Source: DATDMG01 sp036518955
GTDB taxonomy: Bacteria; Actinomycetota; Actinomycetes; Actinomycetales; Kineosporiaceae
Assembly (NCBI GenBank): GCA_036518955.1
Contig: DATDMG010000112.1
Coordinates: 1 to 6,573, forward strand
Length of the DNA: 6,573 nucleotides
Reading direction: 5' to 3'
The translations under genes were made by a program, and so were the position numbers. Positions 1 to 4,814 of this stretch are shown here, one piece after another. Position 1 is the first letter of the stretch. Each line of letters starts with the position of its first letter. The notes under the pieces are model-generated. The model had not been told where the DNA came from. It saw only the letters and a program-made list of their open reading frames with translations, and ran no database searches.

Positions 1-507
1 CGGGTTGCCGGTGAGGGCGTCGTGGCGGGCGGCCAGGCCGAGGACACCGGACAGTACGGTGCGGGTGAGCTTGGCGGTGCCGACGCCGTTCGTGGTCCGG
101 ACGGCCTTGAGGAGGCGGTCGACCCGGGAGACGGTCACCTCGCGCAGCCGGAGCGCGCCGATCGCCGGGATGATCTGGTTGTCGAGCCGGTCGCGGTAGG
201 TCTGGGCGGTGCCGGGGGAGCGGTCGCCGGCCGCCACGGCGTGCTCGATCTCCTCGAACCACAGCTCGGCCACGGCCTTCACGGTGGTGTCGGGGGTGAT
301 GTCGGCGTGGGCGTCGGTGCGGCCCCGGTCGCGGCAGGCTTCCTTGAGCCGGCCGCGGGCCTGGGCCTTGCTGGCGCCGGTGCGTTCGACCCGCCGGGTG
401 ACCCCGTCGTAGTCACGGTAGTTGGTGGTCGCCCGGTAGCGGCCGCCGCCGAGCGGGTAGCAGCGGATCTCTCCCATCGTGCCGAGCGGCAGCGGTGGCC
501 GGCCCAT
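1..507 (-). CDS. int: Site-specific tyrosine recombinase (phage-type integrase), N-terminal part, cut by window edge
   Basis: The frame is open from an ATG at 507 to base 1 without a stop, giving 169 residues and continuing beyond the window. Residues 12-60 form a short basic region with alternating aromatic and charged residues (YRATTNYRDYDGVTRRV), as in the arm-binding start of actinobacterial integrases. Residues 75-169 resemble the SAM-like core-binding domain (LWFEEIEHAV, SPGTAQTYRDRL, IIPAIGALRLREVT, TRTVLSGVLGLAARHDAL). The catalytic R-H-R-Y domain would lie off the left edge, so activity cannot be judged. A GAGGAGG ribosome site sits a few bases before the ATG, in the 13-base gap after the excisionase stop. 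In this family the protein integrates and excises the element, usually at a tRNA gene. The attachment site is expected beyond base 1. The family call is firm; the target is unknown. Confidence 0.9.
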   Translation of the reverse strand, partial: MGRPPLPLGTMGEIRCYPLGGGRYRATTNYRDYDGVTRRVERTGASKAQARGRLKEACRDRGRTDAHADITPDTTVKAVAELWFEEIEHAVAAGDRSPGTAQTYRDRLDNQIIPAIGALRLREVTVSRVDRLLKAVRTTNGVGTAKLTRTVLSGVLGLAARHDALTGNP

Positions 508-520
508 CGTGTCAGCCTCC

Positions 521-703
521 TCAGGCGGCGGGGTCGGTGAGCGCGTCGAACCACGCGATCACTTCGGCGGGCTTGTAGCGCAGGTACTTGCCGACCCGCC
601 GGGCCGGCGGACCGTAGCCCGTGCTGCGCCACTGGTAGACGGTCTTGACAGGGACGCCGAGGTAGTCCGCGACGTCCTGCACGCTCCACAGCCGTTCCGG
701 CAC
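521..703 (-). CDS. xis: Excisionase-type helix-turn-helix DNA-binding protein
   Basis: This 60-residue protein is almost entirely one MerR-like winged helix-turn-helix of the HTH_17/excisionase type. It has WSVQDVADYLGVPVKTVYQWR (residues 6-26, helix-turn-helix), GPPARRVGKYLRYKPAEV (31-48, the basic wing) and a closing helix WFDAL. The start is GTG at 703, with GGGAGGG about eight bases upstream; the ATG at 710 is in another frame. It ends 13 bases before the integrase ATG. In pSAM2-like elements the Xis gene directly precedes int, and Xis bends attachment-site DNA to drive excision. The role is inferred from size, fold and position. An alternative is a small transcriptional regulator of the int operon. 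Confidence 0.82.
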   Translation of the reverse strand: MPERLWSVQDVADYLGVPVKTVYQWRSTGYGPPARRVGKYLRYKPAEVIAWFDALTDPAA

Positions 704-718
704 GGTGCATCCCTCCCG

Positions 719-1030
719 TCATCCGGCCGAGCGCCGCTGCTCGCCGCCGCGCTCTTGCTCGCCGCGCCCTCGATCGCCGTCGACCGGCTCGATGCCGAGC
801 AGGGCGAGGATGGGGGCGGTCGGGATCCGGATGAGGCGGCCGAGCCGGAACACCGGGGTGGGCCAGGCGTCGTCCCGGATCAGGTCGTAGGCGGCGGTGC
901 GGCTCAGCCCGAGGGCCTTGGCCGCGGTGGGGACGTCGATCACGGCGGGCAGGGCGAGCAGCTCGCGGCGGTCCATGTCGCGTCGTGCGCTGCTCCTGGT
1001 TGCGCTCCGCGCGGGCTGGTCGTCAGCCAT
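719..1030 (-). CDS. Small helix-turn-helix protein, second excisionase/MerR-like domain
   Basis: The protein has 103 residues. Residues 30-80 contain VIDVPTAAKALGLSRTAAYDLIRDD, a helix-turn-helix, followed by PTPVFRLGRLIRIPTAPILALLG, which matches the wing and last helix of HTH_17 domains. The first 20 residues and the last 22 are charged and look disordered. The ATG at 1028-1030 overlaps the stop of the upstream gene (TGA at 1023-1025), and GGAG precedes it by about nine bases, so the two genes are probably translationally coupled. A second in-frame ATG at 974-976 would give MDRRELL but has no ribosome site. It lies 15 bases before the 60-residue excisionase gene. Likely roles are an accessory recombination directionality factor or a transcriptional regulator of the element; sequence alone does not decide. 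Confidence 0.78.
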   Translation of the reverse strand: MADDQPARSATRSSARRDMDRRELLALPAVIDVPTAAKALGLSRTAAYDLIRDDAWPTPVFRLGRLIRIPTAPILALLGIEPVDGDRGRGEQERGGEQRRSAG

Positions 1031-1769
1031 GGCGGGTCTCCGGATGGGGCTGGTCGGGGTACTGCGCTGAGTCGGCCTCCGCCCGGTGCCGGGCATGGCT
1101 GCGGGCGTGGGCGTAGGCGGCGTCGTCGAGGGCGTTCTTGGCGGCGCCGATGCTGGCGAAGGCTTGCCGGACGGCGTCCGCGGCCGGTCCGCTGGGGCCG
1201 GTGCCGGGCTGGTGGTCCGAGCGCAGCGCGTTCGCGGCGTCCACGAGCAGGCGGTAGGCGTGGCCGCGCAGTTCCTCGAAGGTGGGCAGGGGTTCGGTCC
1301 ACGGGGTGGCCCGGTGCGGCGGGTCATCGGCCTGGTGGCCGGTGACCAGGTGCTGGGTGCCGCGCTGGTGCCAGCCGAGCCGGTGGGCCAGGGCGTCCAG
1401 GAGGTGGCGGGCGTTGGTGTCGTCCAGGCCGGCGGTCAGCTCCATCAGGGAGACGTCGAGCGTGCTGCCGGCGAGGGAGGCGGCGAGCCGGAGGACGGCG
1501 AGTTCGGACGACGAGGCGCGGGCGTCGGCGGCGAAGGCGGCCACGCCGTGCCAGTCGATGGCGGCCAGGGGGACGACCGTGCCGCGAGGTCCCCAGCCGC
1601 CGTCCACGGCGTCCACGAGGCGGGCGAGGAAATCGCGGCGGTGCAGCCAGTGGCCGTGGGCGATGAGCAGGCCGCTGGCGGCCTCGCTGGGGTGGGAGCC
1701 GCTGGCCCAGGCGCGCAGCATCGGGGCGAGGTCGGCCGGGTGGAGGCTGGTGGGGTCGAGGGTGGGCAC
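1023..1769 (-). CDS. Conserved-looking 248-codon protein of unknown function in the recombination operon
   Basis: I do not recognise a named domain. The product is about 248 residues, soluble, alanine- and leucine-rich and predicted to be mostly helical, with no signal peptide or membrane segment. Visible stretches are LAPMLRAWASGSHPSEAASGLLI near the N-terminus, an aromatic segment HGHWLHRRDF, WGPRGTVVPLAAIDWHGVAAFA (about 60-80), a hydrophobic helix AVLRLAASLAGSTLDVSLMEL, and a His- and Arg-rich tail. The GTG start at 1769 has AAGGAG five bases upstream. It lies 18 bases after the secreted protein gene and overlaps the next gene by eight bases, so it is in the operon. It occupies the place where AICEs often keep a replication initiator, but I see no relaxase, primase or Rep motif. 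Confidence 0.8.
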   Translation of the reverse strand: MPTLDPTSLHPADLAPMLRAWASGSHPSEAASGLLIAHGHWLHRRDFLARLVDAVDGGWGPRGTVVPLAAIDWHGVAAFAADARASSSELAVLRLAASLAGSTLDVSLMELTAGLDDTNARHLLDALAHRLGWHQRGTQHLVTGHQADDPPHRATPWTEPLPTFEELRGHAYRLLVDAANALRSDHQPGTGPSGPAADAVRQAFASIGAAKNALDDAAYAHARSHARHRAEADSAQYPDQPHPETRHG

Positions 1770-1787
1770 GGTTCTCCTTCGGGTGAC

Positions 1788-2354
1788 TCAGACGAGGGTG
1801 GAGACGTGGACGTGGTCGTAGTGGCCGTTGGTGGGTCCGGCAGTGGAGTAGTGGCCGCCGCCGGTGTAGGTGCGCCAGCCCTCGGCGTCGTGGGCGCGGG
1901 ACCAGATGTGGCCCTGCCAGATCACGTAGCTGACGCGCAGCAGGACGGCGTTCGCGCGCAGCCAGGTGGCGAGCGTCCAGCCGCGGGCGACGTCGGCCGG
2001 CCCGGGGTAGTCGCCGATCCGGCCGACGGTGTAGTCGCAGGCCTTGCCCTTGGGGTGGTCGCTGTAGGGGTCGCCGCCGCGGGCGCTCCAGCACGCCACG
2101 GGCAGACGCCCGAAGCGCTGCTCGACCTGGGCCATGACGTCGGCGAGTGCCGGGGTGACGCAGCCGCCGGTTCCGGAGGGGTCCGGGACGCTGCACCCGC
2201 CGCCGCTCGGGACGCCGTGCGCCGACGCCGCCCCATCGACGCGGTCGGGCACCTCGTCAGGGGCCGGTGTAGTGGCCGCGAAACCGGCACCGAGCAGTCC
2301 CAGCAGCGCGACCGGACACGTCGCCGCCGCGGTGGCGACGAGGGCGGGCCTCAC
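1788..2354 (-). CDS. Secreted M15-like (ARB_07466-type) peptidoglycan hydrolase-like protein
   Basis: I chose the GTG at 2354 because GGAGGG lies about five bases upstream; a GTG at 2366 would add four residues and would overlap that ribosome site. The product has about 188 residues. Residues 1-27 form a signal peptide or N-terminal anchor (VRPALV, then an Ala/Leu-rich core ending LLGAGFAA). A Pro/Gly/Ser linker follows to about residue 62. The C-terminal domain has YSDHPKGKACDYTVG (His100, Asp107) and NGHYDHVHVS (His181, His183), the His-Asp-His zinc-site layout of M15-related D,D-peptidase folds, plus the WLRANAVLLRVSYVIWQGHIW segment typical of this subgroup. Five cysteines are present. 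It probably acts outside the membrane on the cell wall, perhaps easing DNA transfer between mycelia. Enzyme activity is inferred from motif, not shown. It heads the leftward operon. Confidence 0.8.
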   Translation of the reverse strand: MRPALVATAAATCPVALLGLLGAGFAATTPAPDEVPDRVDGAASAHGVPSGGGCSVPDPSGTGGCVTPALADVMAQVEQRFGRLPVACWSARGGDPYSDHPKGKACDYTVGRIGDYPGPADVARGWTLATWLRANAVLLRVSYVIWQGHIWSRAHDAEGWRTYTGGGHYSTAGPTNGHYDHVHVSTLV

Positions 2355-2439
2355 GCCGCCCTCCACAGCCGGGGTGCAGCTGCCTGGGCAGGGCGCTGTC
2401 CGGGTGCTTGGATGTCAGGTTCGGAAGGGGTGGATCGGG

Positions 2440-2468
2440 TTGGCACAACGACTCACCTTCATTCATCT
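2440..2468 (+). promoter_or_regulatory. Candidate plus-strand promoter for the EspR-like gene
   Basis: TTGGCA (2440-2445) matches the -35 consensus at four of six bases. A 17-base spacer leads to TCATCT (2463-2468), a weak -10. It would give a leader of about 200 bases before the ATG at 2672. The -10 overlaps an inverted repeat, which would allow repression. The match is poor and other starts are possible. Confidence 0.22.
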
Positions 2469-2478
2469 GAGTTGATGA
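2463..2478. promoter_or_regulatory. Inverted repeat TCATC-N6-GATGA, possible operator
   Basis: Perfect five-base half-sites TCATC (2463-2467) and GATGA (2474-2478) are separated by six bases, giving a 16-base dyad typical in size of a dimeric HTH operator. It lies in the AT-richer core of the divergent region and overlaps the candidate -10. The symmetry is short, so chance is possible. Confidence 0.3.
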
Positions 2479-2507
2479 GCTGGGATCGACTGTACGCGGG
2501 AATGTGG

Positions 2508-2527
2508 GCCCGTCAACGCCCGTCACG
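2508..2527. repeat. Two tandem 10-base direct repeats GCCCGTCAAC / GCCCGTCACG
   Basis: The two units are adjacent and share eight identical leading bases, with one turn of the helix between equivalent positions. They may be binding sites for a regulator occupying the same face of the DNA. Confidence 0.4.
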
Positions 2528-2566
2528 GCGCCGTGTGGACGGGGTTTGACCAGCCGGAACGGCGGT

Positions 2567-2596
2567 GGACGACGGCGGACGAGGACGGACGAGAAT
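2567..2596. repeat. Three tandem imperfect 10-base repeats beginning GGACGA
   Basis: GGACGACGGC, GGACGAGGAC and GGACGAGAAT follow one another, each starting with GGACGA at 2567, 2577 and 2587. Two copies of GGGACGCCG, 11 bases apart (2608 and 2619), follow soon after. The helical spacing in non-coding DNA upstream of a regulator suggests operators or iteron-like sites. GC-rich low complexity is the main alternative. Confidence 0.4.
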
Positions 2597-2671
2597 GGGG
2601 ACTCGCCGGGACGCCGATGGGACGCCGGCATCTCAGCAGGCGAGACGGACACGAGAGGGGCGAGGACGTCG

Positions 2672-3127
2672 ATGGCCCGGCGACCGCAGCCGCTGACGCT
2701 GGCGGACAAGCTCAACCACCTGTTCGCGACCGTCCGCCCGGCGAAGGGGGAGTACACCCACGAGCAGGTGGCCACCGCCATCGAGCAGGCCGGCGGGCCG
2801 ACCATCTCGGCCACCTACGTGTGGCAGCTGCGCAAGGGGCTGCGGGACAACCCGACCAAGCACCACCTGGAGGCGTTGGCCGCGTTCTTCGGCGTCCCGG
2901 CGGCGTACTTCCTGGACGACGAGACCGCGGCCCGGGTGGATGAGCAGCTGGACCTGCTGGCGGCCTTCCGCGACCCGCTGGTGCGGGAGCTGGCGGTGCG
3001 GGCGTCGGGCCTGTCGCCGCAGACGCTGAAGACCGTCATCGACATGGTCGAGCGGGCCCGGGAGCTGGAGGGCCTGCCGCCGGCTACCTCAGCCGGGGCC
3101 CGACGCCGAACCAGGAAAGCACCGTGA
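2672..3127 (+). CDS. EspR-like XRE-family transcriptional regulator
   Basis: The product has 151 residues, against about 132 for M. tuberculosis EspR, and the resemblance runs over most of the length. Residues 10-25 (LADKLNHLFATVRPAK) resemble the EspR N-terminus. Residues 28-75 form the XRE-type helix-turn-helix, with SATYVWQLRKGLRDNPT as the recognition region. AAFFGVPAAYFLDDE (70-84) and SGLSPQTLKTVIDMVERAREL (112-132) match the conserved linker and the C-terminal dimerisation helices. A basic tail (ARRRTRK) follows. I chose the ATG at 2672 because GAGG lies eight bases upstream and homology begins there; an upstream ATG at 2504 adds 56 low-complexity residues. EspR itself is a nucleoid-associated regulator of ESX-1 genes. 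Here it probably controls the element's own promoters, given the repeats upstream. Confidence 0.88.
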   Translation: MARRPQPLTLADKLNHLFATVRPAKGEYTHEQVATAIEQAGGPTISATYVWQLRKGLRDNPTKHHLEALAAFFGVPAAYFLDDETAARVDEQLDLLAAFRDPLVRELAVRASGLSPQTLKTVIDMVERARELEGLPPATSAGARRRTRKAP

Positions 3128-3257
3128 ACGCCCCGATCACACTCAGGACGACGATCACCGCCACCACCAGCGCCACGATCTGGCGCCAGTAGCGAATCAC
3201 CGCCACGGCGACGGCGATCGCGACGCCGAGCTCCGCCATGACCTGGATGGTGTTCAT
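3084..3257 (-). CDS. Small membrane protein, 57 aa
   Basis: Two hydrophobic segments are visible: residues 7-20 (MAELGVAIAVAVAV), then a polar turn IRYWRQ, then residues 27-51 (IVALVVAVIVVLSVIGAFTVLSWF). The N-terminus is probably short and outside or embedded. The final residues GVGPRLR are basic, as expected on the cytoplasmic side. The ATG at 3257 overlaps the stop of the upstream acidic gene as ATGA, a strong sign of translational coupling. Its last 44 bases overlap the 3' end of the EspR-like gene on the other strand, ending with TAG at 3084-3086. Size and topology recall Spd-type plasmid-spread proteins of Streptomyces elements, but there is no sequence evidence for that. Function is unknown. 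Confidence 0.68.
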   Translation of the reverse strand: MNTIQVMAELGVAIAVAVAVIRYWRQIVALVVAVIVVLSVIGAFTVLSWFGVGPRLR

Positions 3258-3427
3258 TTCTCGCCGTCCTCGTCATCCATGGTGAGGTCGAGGACCTCGG
3301 ACACCACGTCGGGGTCGAGGTCGGGGAACAGTTGCTGCAGCAGGCAGCGGATCATGCCGTGGGTGGCCGGTCTTCCCGGCCGGGTACTCGCGGGCTCCGA
3401 TGGCCCGCGGGGGGTTGGTTCGGTCAT
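3254..3427 (-). CDS. Small acidic hypothetical protein, 57 aa, coupled to membrane protein
   Basis: The first 24 residues are rich in Pro, Arg, Ser and Thr and look disordered. Residues 25-57 (from MIRCLLQQLFPDLDPDVV) are probably helical and end in the acidic tail DDEDGEK. No known family is recognised. The ATG at 3427 lacks a clear Shine-Dalgarno sequence. An internal ATG at 3355 would give a 33-residue protein containing the more ordered part, also without a good site. The in-frame stop TGA at 3472-3474 rules out a longer form with an ordinary start. Its stop overlaps the next start as ATGA. The ATGA link and a plausible fold in the second half support a real gene, but with less certainty than its neighbour. 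Confidence 0.55.
   Translation of the reverse strand: MTEPTPRGPSEPASTRPGRPATHGMIRCLLQQLFPDLDPDVVSEVLDLTMDDEDGEK
3389..3409. repeat. GC-rich hairpin CGCGGGC-N7-GCCCGCG near the start of the small operon
   Basis: A perfect seven-base stem with a seven-base loop lies within the first codons of the 57-aa acidic gene. A second six-base hairpin, GGCCGG-TCTTC-CCGGCC, lies at 3365-3381. In the minus-strand transcript both fold just after the start codon and might restrain translation. There is no U-tract, so they do not look like an intrinsic terminator. Confidence 0.35.
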
Positions 3428-3456
3428 GGCGAAGACTGTGCTCGCGCGCGCCTGGA

Positions 3457-3485
3457 CGAGATCACCACGCTCCTGGACGGGTCAA
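3457..3485 (-). promoter_or_regulatory. Weak minus-strand promoter candidate for the small two-gene operon
   Basis: On the minus strand, TTGACC (3485-3480) is a good -35 match. A -10 near 3457-3464 (ATCTCG or TGATCT, depending on the spacer) is poor. It would start transcription about 20 bases before the ATG at 3427. It overlaps the upstream part of the divergent plus-strand promoter. Confidence 0.22.
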
Positions 3486-3503
3486 AGACGTCCCGCATAG
3501 GGT
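3474..3503 (+). promoter_or_regulatory. Candidate promoter of the HTH-PLD/Nudix/membrane cassette
   Basis: TAGGGT (3498-3503) fits the actinobacterial -10 form TANNNT. TGGACG (3474-3479) is a 4/6 match to TTGACA with an 18-base spacer. The predicted start near 3510 falls on the palindromes described separately, which suits repression. The first gene starts at 3558 after a GGGGGG ribosome site. Confidence 0.35.
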
Positions 3504-3526
3504 GTGATCCGTCCCGGGACGTCCCG
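3487..3526. promoter_or_regulatory. Palindromic operator cluster CGGGACGTCCCG with an upstream GACGTCCCG copy
   Basis: CGGGACGTCCCG (3515-3526) is a perfect 12-base palindrome. It overlaps a second perfect one, CGTCCCGGGACG (3510-3521). A further GACGTCCCG lies at 3487-3495. The centres of the two GACGTC cores are 31 bases apart, close to three helical turns, and they flank the candidate -10. This is the arrangement expected for a dimeric repressor. The bound protein could be the EspR-like regulator or the HTH protein encoded just downstream. Confidence 0.5.
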
Positions 3527-3557
3527 GCTTCTGTCACCGTGACCGCCGGGGGGTTGG

Positions 3558-4295
3558 ATGGCTAACGAGAGGCTCCGGACGGCGCTGCTCCAGCGGTCGG
3601 CGACGCTCGAGGACCTGGCCGTGGCCTGCGGGGTGGACCCCAAGACGGCCGAGCGGTGGATCACGGTCGGGCGGATCCCGTACCGGCGGCACCGGTACGC
3701 CGCGGCGGCGTTCTTGCAGGTCGATGAGGTGCACCTGTGGCCGAACGCGCTGGACGAGGCCCAGCAGGCGGACGCCTCGGAGAACGAGATCCTCACGGTG
3801 TACCCGCACCGTTGGGTGGTGCCGAGGGACGTCTGGGGACTTCTGTTCAGCTCGGCCGAGTCCGAGATCGGGATCCTCGTCTACAGCGGCTTCTTCCTGG
3901 CGGACGACCCGGGGCTGCAGCGGCTGCTGGCCGAGAAGGCGGCGGCCGGCGTCCGGATCCGGGTGCTGCTCGGCGACCCGGACAGTGAGCAGGTCGGCCT
4001 GCGCGGGGAGGATGAGGGCATCGACGAGGCGATGGCCGCGAAGATCCGCAACGTCGTCGTCCTGTACGGCCCGCTGCGGAAGCTCGAGGGAGTCGAGGTC
4101 CGGCTGCACTCGACCGTGCTGTACAACTCGATCTACCGAGCGGACGACGAGTTGCTGGTCAATTCCCACGTCTACGGCGCGCCGGCGGCCATGGCGCCCG
4201 TGATGCACCTGCGCAAGGTGTCCGGGGGCAGCATGGTGACCGCCTACCTGGACAGCTTCGAGCGGGTCTGGGCCGGCGCCCGACCCCTGGACTGA
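3558..4295 (+). CDS. HTH-domain protein fused to a degenerate phospholipase-D-like domain
   Basis: The product has 245 residues. Residues 15-55 form an XRE-like helix-turn-helix (LEDLAVACGVDPKTAERWITVGRIPYRRHR). Residues 80-240 have a PLD-superfamily layout: an early strand IGILVYSGFFLAD (104-116), LLAEKAAAGVRIRVLLGDPDS (123-143), then HSTVLYNSIYRADDELLVNSH (184-204), closing with YLDSFERVWAGA. The catalytic PLD signature is H-x-K-x4-D; here His184 is followed by S-T, so the lysine is missing and only one such motif is seen. It is therefore likely a ligand- or DNA-sensing regulator, not a nuclease or lipase. The ATG at 3558 follows GGGGGG by four to five bases. It is the first gene of a three-gene plus-strand cassette, 32 bases before the Nudix gene, and probably controls that cassette from the palindromes upstream. 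Confidence 0.82.
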   Translation: MANERLRTALLQRSATLEDLAVACGVDPKTAERWITVGRIPYRRHRYAAAAFLQVDEVHLWPNALDEAQQADASENEILTVYPHRWVVPRDVWGLLFSSAESEIGILVYSGFFLADDPGLQRLLAEKAAAGVRIRVLLGDPDSEQVGLRGEDEGIDEAMAAKIRNVVVLYGPLRKLEGVEVRLHSTVLYNSIYRADDELLVNSHVYGAPAAMAPVMHLRKVSGGSMVTAYLDSFERVWAGARPLD

Positions 4296-4327
4296 TGATC
4301 TGACCCTGGCGGAGAGGACACCGACGC

Positions 4328-4801
4328 GTGCCGCGCATCGACTACTACGACGACCCGAACGCCCCCGCCGCCAACAGCATGGTCCCCTCCGCCAACGTGG
4401 TCGTGACGGACGACGCCGGCCGCATCCTGATGATCCACCGGTCGGACAACGACAACTGGGCGGTCCCGGGCGGAGCCATGGACCTGGGTGAGTCGATCGT
4501 GGATTGCGCCGTCCGCGAGACGAAGGAAGAGACCGGGATCGACTGCGAGATCACCGGACTGGTCGGCATCTACACCGACCCCAAGCACGTCGTCTACTAC
4601 ACCTCCGACGGCGAGGCCCGGCAGGAGTTCTCCATCCTCTTCACCGCCAAGGCCGTCGGCGGGACGCCGACGCCGAGTAGCGAGTCCCGCGAGGTGGTCT
4701 GGGTCGAGCGGAACCAGCTGGCCGGCCTGCAGATGGACCGGTCGATGCGGATGCGCCTGGAGCACTACCTGGCCGACCGACCCTCACCGCACCTCGGCTG
4801 A
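4328..4801 (+). CDS. Nudix hydrolase (possible Pif-like immunity factor)
   Basis: The product has 157 residues, a usual single-domain Nudix size. The Nudix box is complete at residues 49-71: Gly49, Glu55, Arg63-Glu64, Glu67-Glu68 and Gly70 fit G-x5-E-x7-RE-U-x-EE-x-G-U, with Thr65 at the first hydrophobic position. Flanking strands (SANVVVTDDAGRILMIHRSD, WAVPGG, FSILFTAKAVGG, VVWVERNQL) are typical of MutT-like folds. The metal-binding glutamates are intact, so it should hydrolyse a nucleoside-diphosphate-linked substrate, which is not predictable here. The start is GTG at 4328, with GGAGAGG about nine bases upstream. In pSAM2 the Nudix protein Pif blocks redundant transfer between donors. 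The AICE setting makes a Pif-like role plausible, but the homology to Pif itself was not tested. Translation probably continues into the next gene 13 bases on. Confidence 0.9.
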   Translation: MPRIDYYDDPNAPAANSMVPSANVVVTDDAGRILMIHRSDNDNWAVPGGAMDLGESIVDCAVRETKEETGIDCEITGLVGIYTDPKHVVYYTSDGEARQEFSILFTAKAVGGTPTPSSESREVVWVERNQLAGLQMDRSMRMRLEHYLADRPSPHLG

Positions 4802-4814
4802 GCACCATCTGAGG

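Larger units (their letters stand above)
2370..2671. promoter_or_regulatory. Non-coding divergent regulatory region between the leftward operon and the EspR-like gene
   Basis: About 300 bases without a convincing gene. The stretch 2440-2500 is the most AT-rich in this part of the window and holds an inverted repeat and a weak plus-strand promoter candidate. Bases 2508-2627 hold several short direct repeats spaced 10-11 bases apart. It must supply the promoters for the minus-strand operon starting at 2354 and for the plus-strand regulator starting at 2672. Open frames through it are low-complexity and lack ribosome sites. Confidence 0.55.

Noticed and set aside
22..540. Plus-strand ORF over the integrase
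   Set aside because: The minus-strand frame has clear integrase sequence and a good ribosome site; this frame is a Gly/Val-rich shadow.
2257..2463. Minus-strand frame starting ATGAATGAAGG upstream of the secreted protein
   Set aside because: It overlaps the secreted-protein gene in another frame, has no ribosome site, and turns Arg/Gly-rich.
1086..2549. Long plus-strand ORF of 487 codons
   Set aside because: It runs antisense to three supported minus-strand genes. The peptide is Gly/Val/Ala low-complexity and no family is visible.
2504..2671. 56-residue N-terminal extension of the EspR-like protein
   Set aside because: The extension is Arg/Gly/Thr low-complexity, covers the repeat region, and EspR similarity plus a GAGG site favour the ATG at 2672.
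3426..3500. Short plus-strand ORF beginning ATGGCGAAG before the HTH-PLD gene
   Set aside because: 24 residues, no ribosome site, and it lies over the candidate promoter.
3534..4208. Minus-strand ORF opposite the HTH-PLD gene
   Set aside because: The peptide is rich in Asp, Arg, Val and Gln without domain features, and the plus strand has a convincing two-domain protein.
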